A DNA stretch of 10,530 nt from Desulfofustis sp. (lineage in GTDB: Bacteria; Desulfobacterota; Desulfobulbia; Desulfobulbales; Desulfocapsaceae): positions 1 through 10,530 of the forward strand of contig JAUVWB010000030.1 of NCBI GenBank assembly GCA_030604345.1, written 5' to 3'. Of this stretch, positions 1 to 5,774 are shown one piece after another. How positions within the stretch are numbered: position 1 is the first letter of the stretch; each line of letters starts with the position of its first letter. Both the position numbers and the translations under genes were made by a program. The notes under the pieces are model-generated. The model was not told the DNA's origin, searched no databases, and saw only the letters and a program-made list of their open reading frames with translations.

Positions 1-320
1 ACGCTACGACCCTGCCATTGCGGTGGGTTTAAACCGCTTGCTTTGGGGGCGGCTTCGGCTTTTCGGTATTCCTCCAGAAATCGTTGTACGATTTTTTCCG
101 GGTCCAACCCCAGGGTGGTGGCATAAAGCCCGTAGAACCCGCGGGCAAAGGCAAGGGCAGGCAGCGAGCTGTAATCGTCGGCTTCCATGGCCCTGATAAT
201 GTCCGGGGTGATGCGGGTCTCCTGGGCGACATCGGAGATTTCCAGAGACCGTTCCAGGCGGATTGTCCGCAACAGCGCCCCGGTGCTTTCGTGGCCGCTC
301 ATGTCGATCCTGTCGTCCAT
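1..320 (-). CDS. RodZ-type helix-turn-helix protein, 3' end outside window
   Basis: This open frame reads leftward off the window edge, so only about 106 N-terminal residues are visible. Residues about 13-85 match the N-terminal helix-turn-helix of RodZ (HTH_25): GALLRTIRLERSLEISDVA, then ETRITPDIIRAMEADDY, then LPALAFARGFYGLYATTLGLD. In RodZ this cytoplasmic domain binds MreB and is followed by a transmembrane helix and a periplasmic domain; those parts would lie left of base 1, so whether this is a true RodZ or a short HTH_25 protein cannot be decided. The ATG at 320 was chosen because AGGGA lies 7 bases before it. In-frame ATGs at 347 (no Shine-Dalgarno) and 302 (AGGA 5 bases upstream) are alternatives. 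It lies 65 bases after the SurA-like gene on the same strand and is probably cotranscribed with it. The visible C-terminal part becomes lysine-, alanine- and proline-rich, as in the linker of RodZ proteins. Confidence 0.8.
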   Translation of the reverse strand, partial: MDDRIDMSGHESTGALLRTIRLERSLEISDVAQETRITPDIIRAMEADDYSSLPALAFARGFYGLYATTLGLDPEKIVQRFLEEYRKAEAAPKASGLNPPQWQGRS

Positions 321-385
321 TGGCTGGTCCCTGTCTTGGTGGGTCATTCGCTGGGCCGCTGGATGGGCCCGGCTCTCGTGGTGAT

Positions 386-1414
386 TTACGGTTTCCTGAT
401 ATAGGCGGCGTCCCGGAGTCGCTGCATCCAGGCTCGGTGTTGTTTTTGCATCGCCTCCCGGAAGAGTCGTTCCCGAATCTCTTCCTGCACCGCATCAAAC
501 GGGGCCTGGGATACCGTTGCCGCTTCTCCGCCGGCAAGCAACTGGAAGAACTGATAGCCGAACGGAGTCTCCACAATATCGCTGATCTGTCCAGGCTGCA
601 AGCCGGTAACGGCTTTTTTCATATAATCGGCCATCTCGTTGTGGGCAAAAGATCCCAGATCCCCCCCCGCTTCAGCGGAGGGCAGGTCAGAGAAGCGTCG
701 GGCCAGATCGCGGAAATCCTGACCATTCACCGCGAGATCGCGAACTCGTTCGGCCTGTCGGCGGGCTTCCTGTTTCGCTTTTTGCAGGGCGGCCGGATCG
801 TTTGTGTCGGCAGATTGGTTCCAACTGATACCAATCTGCAGCAGATAGTAGCTATCGGGGTCCACCGCCTGGGTGTAGTTGTTCTGATAGTAGTCTCTGA
901 CCATGGCGTCGGTGATCAGGATCTTCGAGTTGACGTCCCGCATCAGAAGCTTGTTTTGCAGGAGCTGAACTCGTAGATTGCGGCGATAGGTCGCTTCGTC
1001 CAGCCCGTTCTTTTCCAACTGCTGCACAAATGCCTCTTTGGTCAGGTTGTTGGCGGCCAGCATCTCCTTGACGGTGGCGTCAATTTCCGGCTCACTCACC
1101 TCGATACCCTGTTTGACCGCCTCCTGCATGATCAGCTTGCGGTCGATCAGAGAGTCGAGCACTTGCCGGCGCACCTGATCGAGGATGGCGGCCTGCTCTT
1201 CAACCGGTGATTCCCGTATGACTCTCTGAAAGATCGGTTGCCCTTCCCGGTCTAGTTCGGACGTGGTGATAATATCATCATTCACCTCGGCGACGACTCG
1301 ATCGATCACCTCGCTGCCGGCCGTTGGTGGGGAGATGAGGGAGACCGAGGCGATCAGCAGGAACGCTGCGAAAGCCAAGAGCGGTGCGGTTGTTCGGGAA
1401 GAAAACGATGTCAT
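386..1414 (-). CDS. SurA-like periplasmic peptidyl-prolyl cis-trans isomerase
   Basis: The protein has 342 residues from the ATG at 1414. Residues about 9-32 are a hydrophobic secretion signal. Residues about 35-165 form the helical SurA N-terminal chaperone domain (IDRVVAEVNDDIITTSELD, then QVLDSLIDRKLIMQEAVKQG). Residues about 185-295 are one parvulin (rotamase) domain with FRDLARRFSDLPSAEAGGDL and VETPFGYQFFQL. A short basic helix closes the protein. Such proteins escort outer-membrane proteins through the periplasm and isomerise proline bonds. It has only one parvulin domain, whereas E. coli SurA (about 428 residues) has two; single-domain forms are frequent in Desulfobacterota. An in-frame ATG at 1456 would add 14 polar residues ahead of the signal and has no ribosome site, so the inner start is preferred, although its own site (GGAA, about 8 bases away) is weak. 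It probably heads an operon with the RodZ-like gene and is divergent from the TlpA-like gene. Confidence 0.92.
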   Translation of the reverse strand: MTSFSSRTTAPLLAFAAFLLIASVSLISPPTAGSEVIDRVVAEVNDDIITTSELDREGQPIFQRVIRESPVEEQAAILDQVRRQVLDSLIDRKLIMQEAVKQGIEVSEPEIDATVKEMLAANNLTKEAFVQQLEKNGLDEATYRRNLRVQLLQNKLLMRDVNSKILITDAMVRDYYQNNYTQAVDPDSYYLLQIGISWNQSADTNDPAALQKAKQEARRQAERVRDLAVNGQDFRDLARRFSDLPSAEAGGDLGSFAHNEMADYMKKAVTGLQPGQISDIVETPFGYQFFQLLAGGEAATVSQAPFDAVQEEIRERLFREAMQKQHRAWMQRLRDAAYIRKP

Positions 1415-1560
1415 GGTGCGTTCCGTTTGATTTTTCGGGTGCCGGGTCTGTGCCATGGCCAGCGCGTTGACTCAAAAGTGCTTGTGACGCTGCCGTGCGA
1501 GGCGGGGCTGAATAGTAGCAGATCGAGTGGGTGCTGCACAAGTATTTTACCAAAAACTTA

Positions 1561-1589
1561 TTTACTGCCCGCCGCTGATGCATTATGTT
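1561..1589 (+). promoter_or_regulatory. candidate sigma-70 promoter for the TlpA-like gene
   Basis: TTTACT (1561-1566) and TATGTT (1584-1589) are separated by exactly 17 bases; each matches four of six consensus positions. It would start transcription about 50-55 bases before the ATG at 1652. It lies in the 237-base space between the divergent SurA-like and TlpA-like genes, where some promoter is required. The match is moderate and untested. Confidence 0.35.
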
Positions 1590-1651
1590 GCTTATGTGAG
1601 AGTCCGTGCAGGAATCACGGACAATGATACAAGAGTTCAGGGGATTTTGCC

Positions 1652-2149
1652 ATGGCTAAGCGGGTTGTTTCTCTGCTGTTTTTTTCGCTGTGGATCTGTT
1701 GCGGGGTCATCGTCGCAGTGACTCCGGTGCAGTCTGCGACAAATATGCCGGCCTTCAAGCTCGAGGAGGTGGCAACCGGAAAAAAAATCGACAGTACCAT
1801 GTTTGCCGGTAAATCCCTGTTGGTGACGTTTTTCGCCAGTTGGTGTCCACCCTGCATTCAGGAGATACCGACCCTGATAAAGCTGCAAAAAGAGTACGGC
1901 GCGAAACAGTTCTCGGTCATCGGTCTTTCGGTCGATTCGGAAAAACAGGTGGTTCGCGACCTGGTCTCGGAACGATCGATCAACTACCCGGTGATGATGG
2001 CCGACAATGCCATTACCGTCAGTTTCGGCGGAGTCTATGGGGTGCCGACCTCGTTTCTGGTCAACAACAAAGGAACGGTAGTGAAACGCTATTCGGGCTA
2101 CGTCCCCCAGGCTGTTTTACTGCGTGATCTGGAGCAAATCATCGATTGA
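1652..2149 (+). CDS. TlpA/ResA-like periplasmic thiol-disulfide oxidoreductase
   Basis: The 165-residue protein has an N-terminal signal (residues about 4-29, possible cleavage after VQSA) and one thioredoxin-like domain of the AhpC/TSA-TlpA type. The redox motif is WCPPC with Cys65 and Cys68, preceded by LLVTFFAS. The cis-proline loop is GVPTSF (Pro132). VIGLSVDSEKQVVRDLV is the usual TlpA insert region. The Cys-Pro-Pro-Cys sequence is typical of reductases such as TlpA and ResA, which keep periplasmic thiols reduced, for example apocytochrome c cysteines. The two adjacent cysteines in the signal (Cys16, Cys17) do not fit a lipobox, so I read it as a soluble or signal-anchored protein rather than a lipoprotein. 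The ATG is supported by AGGGG at 1639-1643, 8 bases upstream. It stands alone, between a divergent gene and a gene with its own candidate promoter. The in vivo substrate is unknown; a link to the CcsA/HemX gene 2.8 kb away is only inferred. Confidence 0.9.
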   Translation: MAKRVVSLLFFSLWICCGVIVAVTPVQSATNMPAFKLEEVATGKKIDSTMFAGKSLLVTFFASWCPPCIQEIPTLIKLQKEYGAKQFSVIGLSVDSEKQVVRDLVSERSINYPVMMADNAITVSFGGVYGVPTSFLVNNKGTVVKRYSGYVPQAVLLRDLEQIID

Positions 2150-2171
2150 GTTGGCCGGATGGTCCGCCATC

Positions 2172-2200
2172 TTGACAAAGATTCTCGGGACAGGTAAGTT
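2172..2200 (+). promoter_or_regulatory. candidate sigma-70 promoter for the small cysteine protein
   Basis: A perfect TTGACA at 2172-2177 is followed after 17 bases by TAAGTT (2195-2200), which matches three of six positions of the -10 consensus. Transcription from here would give a leader of roughly 140 bases before the ATG at 2347. A perfect -35 in a non-coding gap with correct spacing is suggestive; the -10 is weak. Confidence 0.4.
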
Positions 2201-2255
2201 AATTTGCTCTTAAATATGAATAGACATTGCCCCAGATAGCCGTGTCCTTTTCTAA

Positions 2256-2314
2256 CCCGCCCGGATGGCGGTGCGGGAGCCGGTAAGGCTTGAAAACCGA
2301 AACCTGGTTTCGGT
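2256..2314 (+). promoter_or_regulatory. structured leader with three consecutive hairpins
   Basis: Three inverted repeats lie nearly end to end ahead of the small cysteine protein. The first, 2256-2277, pairs CCCGC-CCG with CGG-t-GCGGG (8 base pairs, one bulge). The second, 2278-2290, pairs AGCC with GGCT around GGTAA. The third, 2296-2314, is ACCGAAACCTGGTTTCGGT, a perfect palindrome centred on T2305. No U-run follows the third, so it is not an intrinsic terminator. The block ends 32 bases before the ATG at 2347. I compared it by eye with c-di-GMP (GEMM-I) and fluoride riboswitch cores and found no match. It may be an RNA control or stability element, or the last palindrome may be a protein-binding operator. 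Confidence 0.45.
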
Positions 2315-2346
2315 GTTATCGTTCATCAGCACATAGGAGACTGATC

Positions 2347-2550
2347 ATGAAGAAAAGAGTTATTGCCGCCGTTTTAGCCCTGCTTTTTGTCGCTTCAACT
2401 GCCGGTACGGTTTTCGCCGCCCGTTTGAAGTGTACCGTTGATTCCGTAGAAGGCGACAAAGTTACCATGACCTGTGAAGGTGCCGATCAGTTGAAGCCTG
2501 GCGACAAACCCCGTGTTACCCCGCCCAAAGGCGGTGCCATCGAAGGTTGC
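2347..2550 (+). CDS. small secreted three-cysteine protein, function unknown
   Basis: Only 68 residues are encoded. Residues 1-24 are a clear signal peptide (MKKRVIAAVLALLFV..., cleavage expected after TVFA), leaving about 44 residues. The mature part reads as a small beta-barrel-like unit: RLKCTVDSVEGDKVTMTCEG followed by LKPGDKPRV. Cysteines are at 29, 43 and 68, the last being the C-terminal residue in GAIEGC. The ATG at 2347 is favoured over an upstream in-frame one at 2290 because AGGAGA sits 6 bases before it and the signal begins there. The gene is monocistronic: candidate promoter at 2172, terminator at 2587. Size, VEGDKVT/LKPGDK pattern and terminal cysteine recall small periplasmic proteins of Desulfobacterota and Geobacter, some named in selenite/tellurite-reduction clusters, but I cannot confirm membership. 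The stop codon TAA is at 2551-2553. An odd cysteine number suggests metal binding or intermolecular disulfides; this is inference. Confidence 0.8.
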
Positions 2551-2586
2551 TAATTGACAGACTAACCGAAGACCGGTAATCTGCGA

Positions 2587-2616
2587 GGCCGGCTGACCCA
2601 TGTCAGCCGGCCTTTT
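2587..2616 (+). terminator. rho-independent terminator after the small cysteine protein
   Basis: A perfect 11-base-pair stem (GGCCGGCTGAC at 2587-2597 with GTCAGCCGGCC at 2602-2612) closes a four-base loop CCAT and is followed at once by TTTTGTATTGTTTTT. It lies 34 bases after the stop codon of the small cysteine protein and 72 bases before the start of uppP, so it separates the two transcription units. Confidence 0.93.
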
Positions 2617-2676
2617 GTATTGTTTTTCGGTCGTAAGGTCTCGCGTTTTCTTTCCTGCCGTGCCAATCACTGACGC

Positions 2677-2682
2677 AGAAGG
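2677..2682 (+). promoter_or_regulatory. ribosome binding site fixing the GTG start of uppP
   Basis: AGAAGG lies 6 bases before GTG 2689. The ATG two codons later (2695) would have GTGGAG touching it with no spacer, so GTG is the better start. Confidence 0.6.
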
Positions 2683-2688
2683 TGCTCT

Positions 2689-3498
2689 GTGGAGATGTTG
2701 AAGGCCTTACTCCTTGGCTTTATTCAGGGAGCCACTGAATTTCTGCCGGTATCGAGTTCGGGGCACCTGGTGATCGGCGCACATCTGCTCGATTTTTCCC
2801 AGCAGAGCCTGCTTTTCGACATCATGTTGCATCTCGGCACGCTGGTGTCGGTCATGGTTGTTTTCCGGTACGATATCGGACAGATGATCGCGGCGCCTTG
2901 GCGCTGGCTGCAGGGAGTCCGTTCCAACGAGGTGCGCCGTTTCCTGCTGTGGGACTGCTACATCCTTGTCGCCACCGTGCCGGCGGTACTGGTCGGACTG
3001 ACCCTCAAAGATCAGGTGGAACGTCTGTTTTCTTCGGTCTTGGCAGTCTGTCTGATGCTTATCGTTACCGGCACCCTGATGCTGGTCAGCCGTCGCTTGG
3101 TTGATCGGGGCAACGAGCTTACCGGTTGGCGGGCTCTAATCATCGGCGTCGGGCAGGCCATGGCCATCATGCCCGGTTTGTCCCGATCCGGGACGACCAT
3201 CGTCACCGGAATGATGCTCGGCATCAACCGGGAGACGGCAGCCCGGTTCTCTTTTCTGATGTCGCTGCCGGCGATTCTCGGCGCTGCCGTCCTGCACGTG
3301 CCGGAGGCGCTGCAGCAGCCGCCTCCCGCTGAGCATTTGGTCAACATGGCGGCAGGCACCCTGATGTCGGCGGTCACCGGTTACCTGGCGATTGTTCTGC
3401 TGCTCGATATCGTGCGCAAAAATCGCCTGCCCTGGTTTGGATATTATTGTCTGGCGGTCGCCTTCATCGGCTTGGCTATTATCGTTTTCACCTCGTGA
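2689..3498 (+). CDS. uppP: undecaprenyl-diphosphatase (UppP/BacA)
   Basis: This 269-residue polytopic inner-membrane enzyme removes one phosphate from undecaprenyl diphosphate, recycling the lipid carrier for peptidoglycan, O-antigen and other wall polymers; extra copies give bacitracin resistance in other bacteria. Both signature regions of the BacA family are intact: QGATEFLPVSSSGH at residues 13-26, carrying the Q/E-x3-E element (Gln13, Glu17) and the SSSGH loop, and MPGLSRSGTT at 161-170 with the catalytic-site Arg166. About eight hydrophobic segments are spread along the chain and the length is normal for the family. Translation starts at GTG. It follows a terminator, so it probably opens the transcription unit reaching to 7574, but I see no convincing promoter in the 72 bases between. 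Its stop overlaps a possible GTG start of the methyltransferase gene (GTGA at 3495-3498), which implies coupling. Confidence 0.97.
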   Translation: MEMLKALLLGFIQGATEFLPVSSSGHLVIGAHLLDFSQQSLLFDIMLHLGTLVSVMVVFRYDIGQMIAAPWRWLQGVRSNEVRRFLLWDCYILVATVPAVLVGLTLKDQVERLFSSVLAVCLMLIVTGTLMLVSRRLVDRGNELTGWRALIIGVGQAMAIMPGLSRSGTTIVTGMMLGINRETAARFSFLMSLPAILGAAVLHVPEALQQPPPAEHLVNMAAGTLMSAVTGYLAIVLLLDIVRKNRLPWFGYYCLAVAFIGLAIIVFTS

Positions 3499-3506
3499 GC
3501 AGTCGT

Positions 3507-4208
3507 ATGGATGTCAGAACCTTACCTGAAGCTGAGCGGGAATTGTATCAGCGCCTGCGCCGGAAGTACTCGTTGCATTTCGCCCGGGAGACCGTTGGCC
3601 GCTGCCCGACGCGTGTGCTCATGCCGGCCGACCTGGAACAACTTCTGGGTGGCCGGGATCCGTTCGGTGATGTGAAATCCTTCCCGTTCTGGGCTCGGTT
3701 GTGGGAATCCTCCATCGTTCTCGGCACGGTTCTTGCCGATTTGCCGGTGAACCCCGGGACGCGCCTGCTCGAACTAGGCGCGGGTTTGGGTCTCAGTGGT
3801 CTGGCAGCGGCTCAGGCAGGGTATGACGTGGTGTTGAGCGACTATGACGAAGAGATCCTTGATTTTCAGCGGGTCAGTGCCGCCGCCAACGGCTTGACAA
3901 CGGTGCGGAGCCTCCGGTTCGACTGGCTCGACCCGCCGGCTTTGGATCGATTTGCGGTGATTGCCGGAGCAGAGATACTGTTTCGTCAGGAATTTGTTGA
4001 ACCATTGGTGCTGATATGCAAAAACTATCTGTTGCCTGAAGGGGCCGTCTATCTCGCCCACGATGTTCGACGGCAATCCCTGGCACCATTTCTTCGAGCG
4101 GCGTCGAGTCATTTTGACATCTGCAGTCGCAAGATGACCTTGCGGCGCAATGGTCGAGACTGGGATATCCTGGTTAATCGATTACGGTTCAAGAATAGCG
4201 GGAAGTGA
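3507..4208 (+). CDS. METTL21-like (Methyltransf_16) SAM-dependent methyltransferase
   Basis: The protein has 233 residues counted from ATG 3507; an in-frame GTG at 3495, overlapping the uppP stop, would add four residues, and neither start has a strong ribosome site. It has a class I Rossmann fold: SFPFWARLWESSIVLG at residues 58-73, SAM motif I LELGAGLGLSGLA at 88-100, the acidic motif II SDYDEEIL at 111-118, then an asparagine-containing AAANGL and a later GAEILFR. The PFWA-x-LWESS lead-in followed by ELGAGLGLSG is typical of the METTL21/Nnt1 protein-lysine methyltransferase family, also found in bacteria under names such as 'methyltransferase' or 'nicotinamide N-methylase-like'. The substrate cannot be read from sequence; protein lysine is possible. 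No membrane segment is present, so it is cytoplasmic. It is sandwiched between uppP and the precorrin-2 dehydrogenase, 25 bases before the latter, and is surely cotranscribed, but a functional tie to either is unproven. Confidence 0.85.
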   Translation: MDVRTLPEAERELYQRLRRKYSLHFARETVGRCPTRVLMPADLEQLLGGRDPFGDVKSFPFWARLWESSIVLGTVLADLPVNPGTRLLELGAGLGLSGLAAAQAGYDVVLSDYDEEILDFQRVSAAANGLTTVRSLRFDWLDPPALDRFAVIAGAEILFRQEFVEPLVLICKNYLLPEGAVYLAHDVRRQSLAPFLRAASSHFDICSRKMTLRRNGRDWDILVNRLRFKNSGK

Positions 4209-4220
4209 GAGGCAGGTGAA

Positions 4221-4226
4221 AGAGGA
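4221..4226 (+). promoter_or_regulatory. ribosome binding site fixing the GTG start at 4234
   Basis: AGAGGA lies 7 bases before GTG 4234. The upstream in-frame ATG at 4150 lies inside the methyltransferase gene without such a site, and GTG 4216 has AGAGG only 3 bases away. The site therefore favours 4234. Confidence 0.6.
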
Positions 4227-4233
4227 CGTAACC

Positions 4234-4953
4234 GTGCAGACGGCTGCCGATACAAAGGTGTGGTACCCGGTCAACCTCGACATCTCCGGCCGGCTTTGCC
4301 TGGTGGTGGGCGGTGGCGCCGTGGCGGCGCGCAAGATCACCTCCTTGTTGCTCAGTGAAGCGGTGGTCCGGGTGGTGAGCCCGGAGGTTTGCCCGAAAGT
4401 GCGTCGGTTGGCTGACGAAGACAGGATCGAGTGGGTGAGGCGAGCGTTTTGTGATAATGATCTTGACGGCGCGTTCCTCGTCTTTGCCGCCACCAACGCC
4501 CCCCAGGTCCAGCGTCAGGTCGCAGAACTGGCCCGGGAACGCAAGGTGCTGCTCAACAGTGCCGAATCTCCCGCTCTGTCGACGTTTTTAGTGCCGGCCA
4601 GAATCAGGCGCGGAGATTTCCTGCTGGCGGTCTCCACGGGAGGTGCCAGCCCTGCTTTGTCGGCTTTGATCAAGCGTCGCCTGGCGTTGCAGTTCGGACC
4701 TGAATACGGGTTGCTGGTACGCCTGATGGCGGCGCTTCGCCATCAGGTAGTGGGCTGTGCAGAACAGTCGACCGACAATCGTGAGTTGTTTCATGCGGTG
4801 CTGGCCTTGCCGATTCTGGAAAGAATCCGTGAGCGGGATTGGGAGGGAGTGAGACAACTCCTGCTCCAGGTCCTGCCCGGTCATGTCGATGGTAACCTGT
4901 TGATCGATGCGCTGGACGCCCAGGAGATAGCAGGGTCCGGCGAAGAGAGGTGA
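4234..4953 (+). CDS. precorrin-2 dehydrogenase / sirohydrochlorin ferrochelatase family
   Basis: The 239-residue protein matches Met8p, SirC and the N-terminal half of CysG: NAD-dependent oxidation of precorrin-2 to sirohydrochlorin, and in some members iron insertion to siroheme. The start YPVNLDISGR leads into the nucleotide-binding loop VVGGGAVAARK (residues 24-34); then come VFAATN (83-88), LLNSAESPALSTF (106-118) and LAVSTGGASPALS (131-143). The last is the conserved central-domain motif. Residues after 155 form the usual helical tail, and no methyltransferase domain (CysG C-terminal) follows, so uroporphyrinogen methylation must be encoded elsewhere. Against CysG NVVDAP the acid Asp104 appears here as Glu111, and Ser128 as Thr135; this is from memory of the CysG sequence. 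GTG start chosen by AGAGGA 7 bases upstream. Siroheme is needed by dissimilatory sulfite reductase and by the Ahb heme route. The stop lies five bases before the next ATG. Confidence 0.92.
   Translation: MQTAADTKVWYPVNLDISGRLCLVVGGGAVAARKITSLLLSEAVVRVVSPEVCPKVRRLADEDRIEWVRRAFCDNDLDGAFLVFAATNAPQVQRQVAELARERKVLLNSAESPALSTFLVPARIRRGDFLLAVSTGGASPALSALIKRRLALQFGPEYGLLVRLMAALRHQVVGCAEQSTDNRELFHAVLALPILERIRERDWEGVRQLLLQVLPGHVDGNLLIDALDAQEIAGSGEER
4945..4950 (+). promoter_or_regulatory. ribosome binding site fixing the ATG start at 4959
   Basis: GAGAGG ends 8 bases before ATG 4959. A GTG at 4950 overlapping the preceding stop codon would use part of the same bases, so the ATG is preferred. Confidence 0.55.
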
Positions 4954-4958
4954 CACCC

Positions 4959-5774
4959 ATGTTGCAGCAACCGTGGTTCCATCAGGTCAATACCTATCTG
5001 TTCCTCGGTGTCCTCCTGGTAACGGTGGCCGCCTGTGCGTCGTATCTGAGTTATTTCGTCGGCCAGCAAAACCACAGGCGCGACTGGGCGCGACGGTTGT
5101 TGATCGGATCGCTGGTCCTGCAGAGTCTGTACATCGTTTCCCGGTATTTTCTGATCGGGAACACACCGGTTACCACCTACCACGAGACCGTGGTCTTTTT
5201 TGCCTGGGCCACGACGGCGGCCTATTTCTCTTTTCGCTGGCGCTATACCGTACGGAATTTCGGCACCTTTGTCTCGCTGCTCATTGTACTCCTGCTGATT
5301 GCCGCCGCCTTTGCCCCGCGGCAGGTGATCCCCCTCGAACCGCCGTTGCGCAGTTGGTGGCTGCCGGTACACGCCGGCTTTTCGCTGATCGCCTATGGCT
5401 TTCTTGGCCTGGCCTTCTGCGGCGGACTGATGTACCTGCTGCAAGAACGGGAGTTGAAGAGCCGGCGACTCGGCTACTTCTATTCCCGTTTGCCCTCGCT
5501 CGACGCACTCGATCAGCTGAATTCCCACTGTCTGGCCATTGGTTTCGTTTTCCTCTGTCTGGGCATGGTTTCCGGTTCTTTCTGGTCAAAACAGGCGTGG
5601 GGAACCTACTTTCGATGGAATCCGAAAGAGGTCTGTTCGCTGATTATCTGGCTCGTCTATCTGGTCCAGATTCATTTGCGTTTTACGGCAGGATGGCGCG
5701 GCCGCAGAGCCGCCTTCATGGTGGTTGTCGGTTTCGTCGTGGTGATCTTGACGCTCTGGCGGGTGACGACCTGA
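4959..5774 (+). CDS. ccsA: CcsA/ResC/HemX-family membrane protein
   Basis: The 271-residue protein has about eight transmembrane segments (near 11-34, 47-66, 76-92, 102-119, 134-162, 193-210, 228-240, 251-268). It belongs to the cytochrome c assembly family that carries heme to the outer face for attachment to apocytochromes (CcsA, ResC) and that includes HemX, which is encoded with hemA and influences HemA level in Bacillus. The expected landmarks are there: LPVHAGFSLIAYGF with His138, LDALDQLNSHCLAIGF with His190, and the WWD-region WGTYFRWNPKEVCSLIIW at 214-231 with His239 after it. The usual form is WGxYWxWDPKExWSLI; here Trp is Phe218, Asp is Asn221 and Trp is Cys226. That weakening and the position directly before hemA fit either a lineage CcsA or a HemX-like accessory. 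ATG 4959 follows a good ribosome site. Its TGA overlaps the hemA ATG by one base (TGATG), so the two are translationally coupled. Confidence 0.88.
   Translation: MLQQPWFHQVNTYLFLGVLLVTVAACASYLSYFVGQQNHRRDWARRLLIGSLVLQSLYIVSRYFLIGNTPVTTYHETVVFFAWATTAAYFSFRWRYTVRNFGTFVSLLIVLLLIAAAFAPRQVIPLEPPLRSWWLPVHAGFSLIAYGFLGLAFCGGLMYLLQERELKSRRLGYFYSRLPSLDALDQLNSHCLAIGFVFLCLGMVSGSFWSKQAWGTYFRWNPKEVCSLIIWLVYLVQIHLRFTAGWRGRRAAFMVVVGFVVVILTLWRVTT

Noticed and set aside
4..576. 190-codon minus-strand frame at the left edge
   Set aside because: It overlaps the SurA-like and RodZ-like genes in another frame and has the low-complexity look of a shadow frame.
1505..1549. Minus-strand promoter for the SurA-like gene (TTGTGC ... 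TACTAT, or TAAAAT alone)
   Set aside because: TTGTGC matches only three of six positions with an 18-base spacer, and TAAAAT lacks a usable -35; too weak to annotate.
2221..2314. Possible c-di-GMP (GEMM) riboswitch before the small cysteine protein
   Set aside because: GATAGCCG at 2235-2242 resembles part of GEMM, but the diagnostic GGCAAACC and CGCAAAGCC elements are absent.
4973..5773. Upstream extension of the hemA reading frame
   Set aside because: These 267 codons lie out of frame within the CcsA/HemX gene and translate to arginine- and proline-rich non-protein-like sequence; HemA similarity begins only after 5774.
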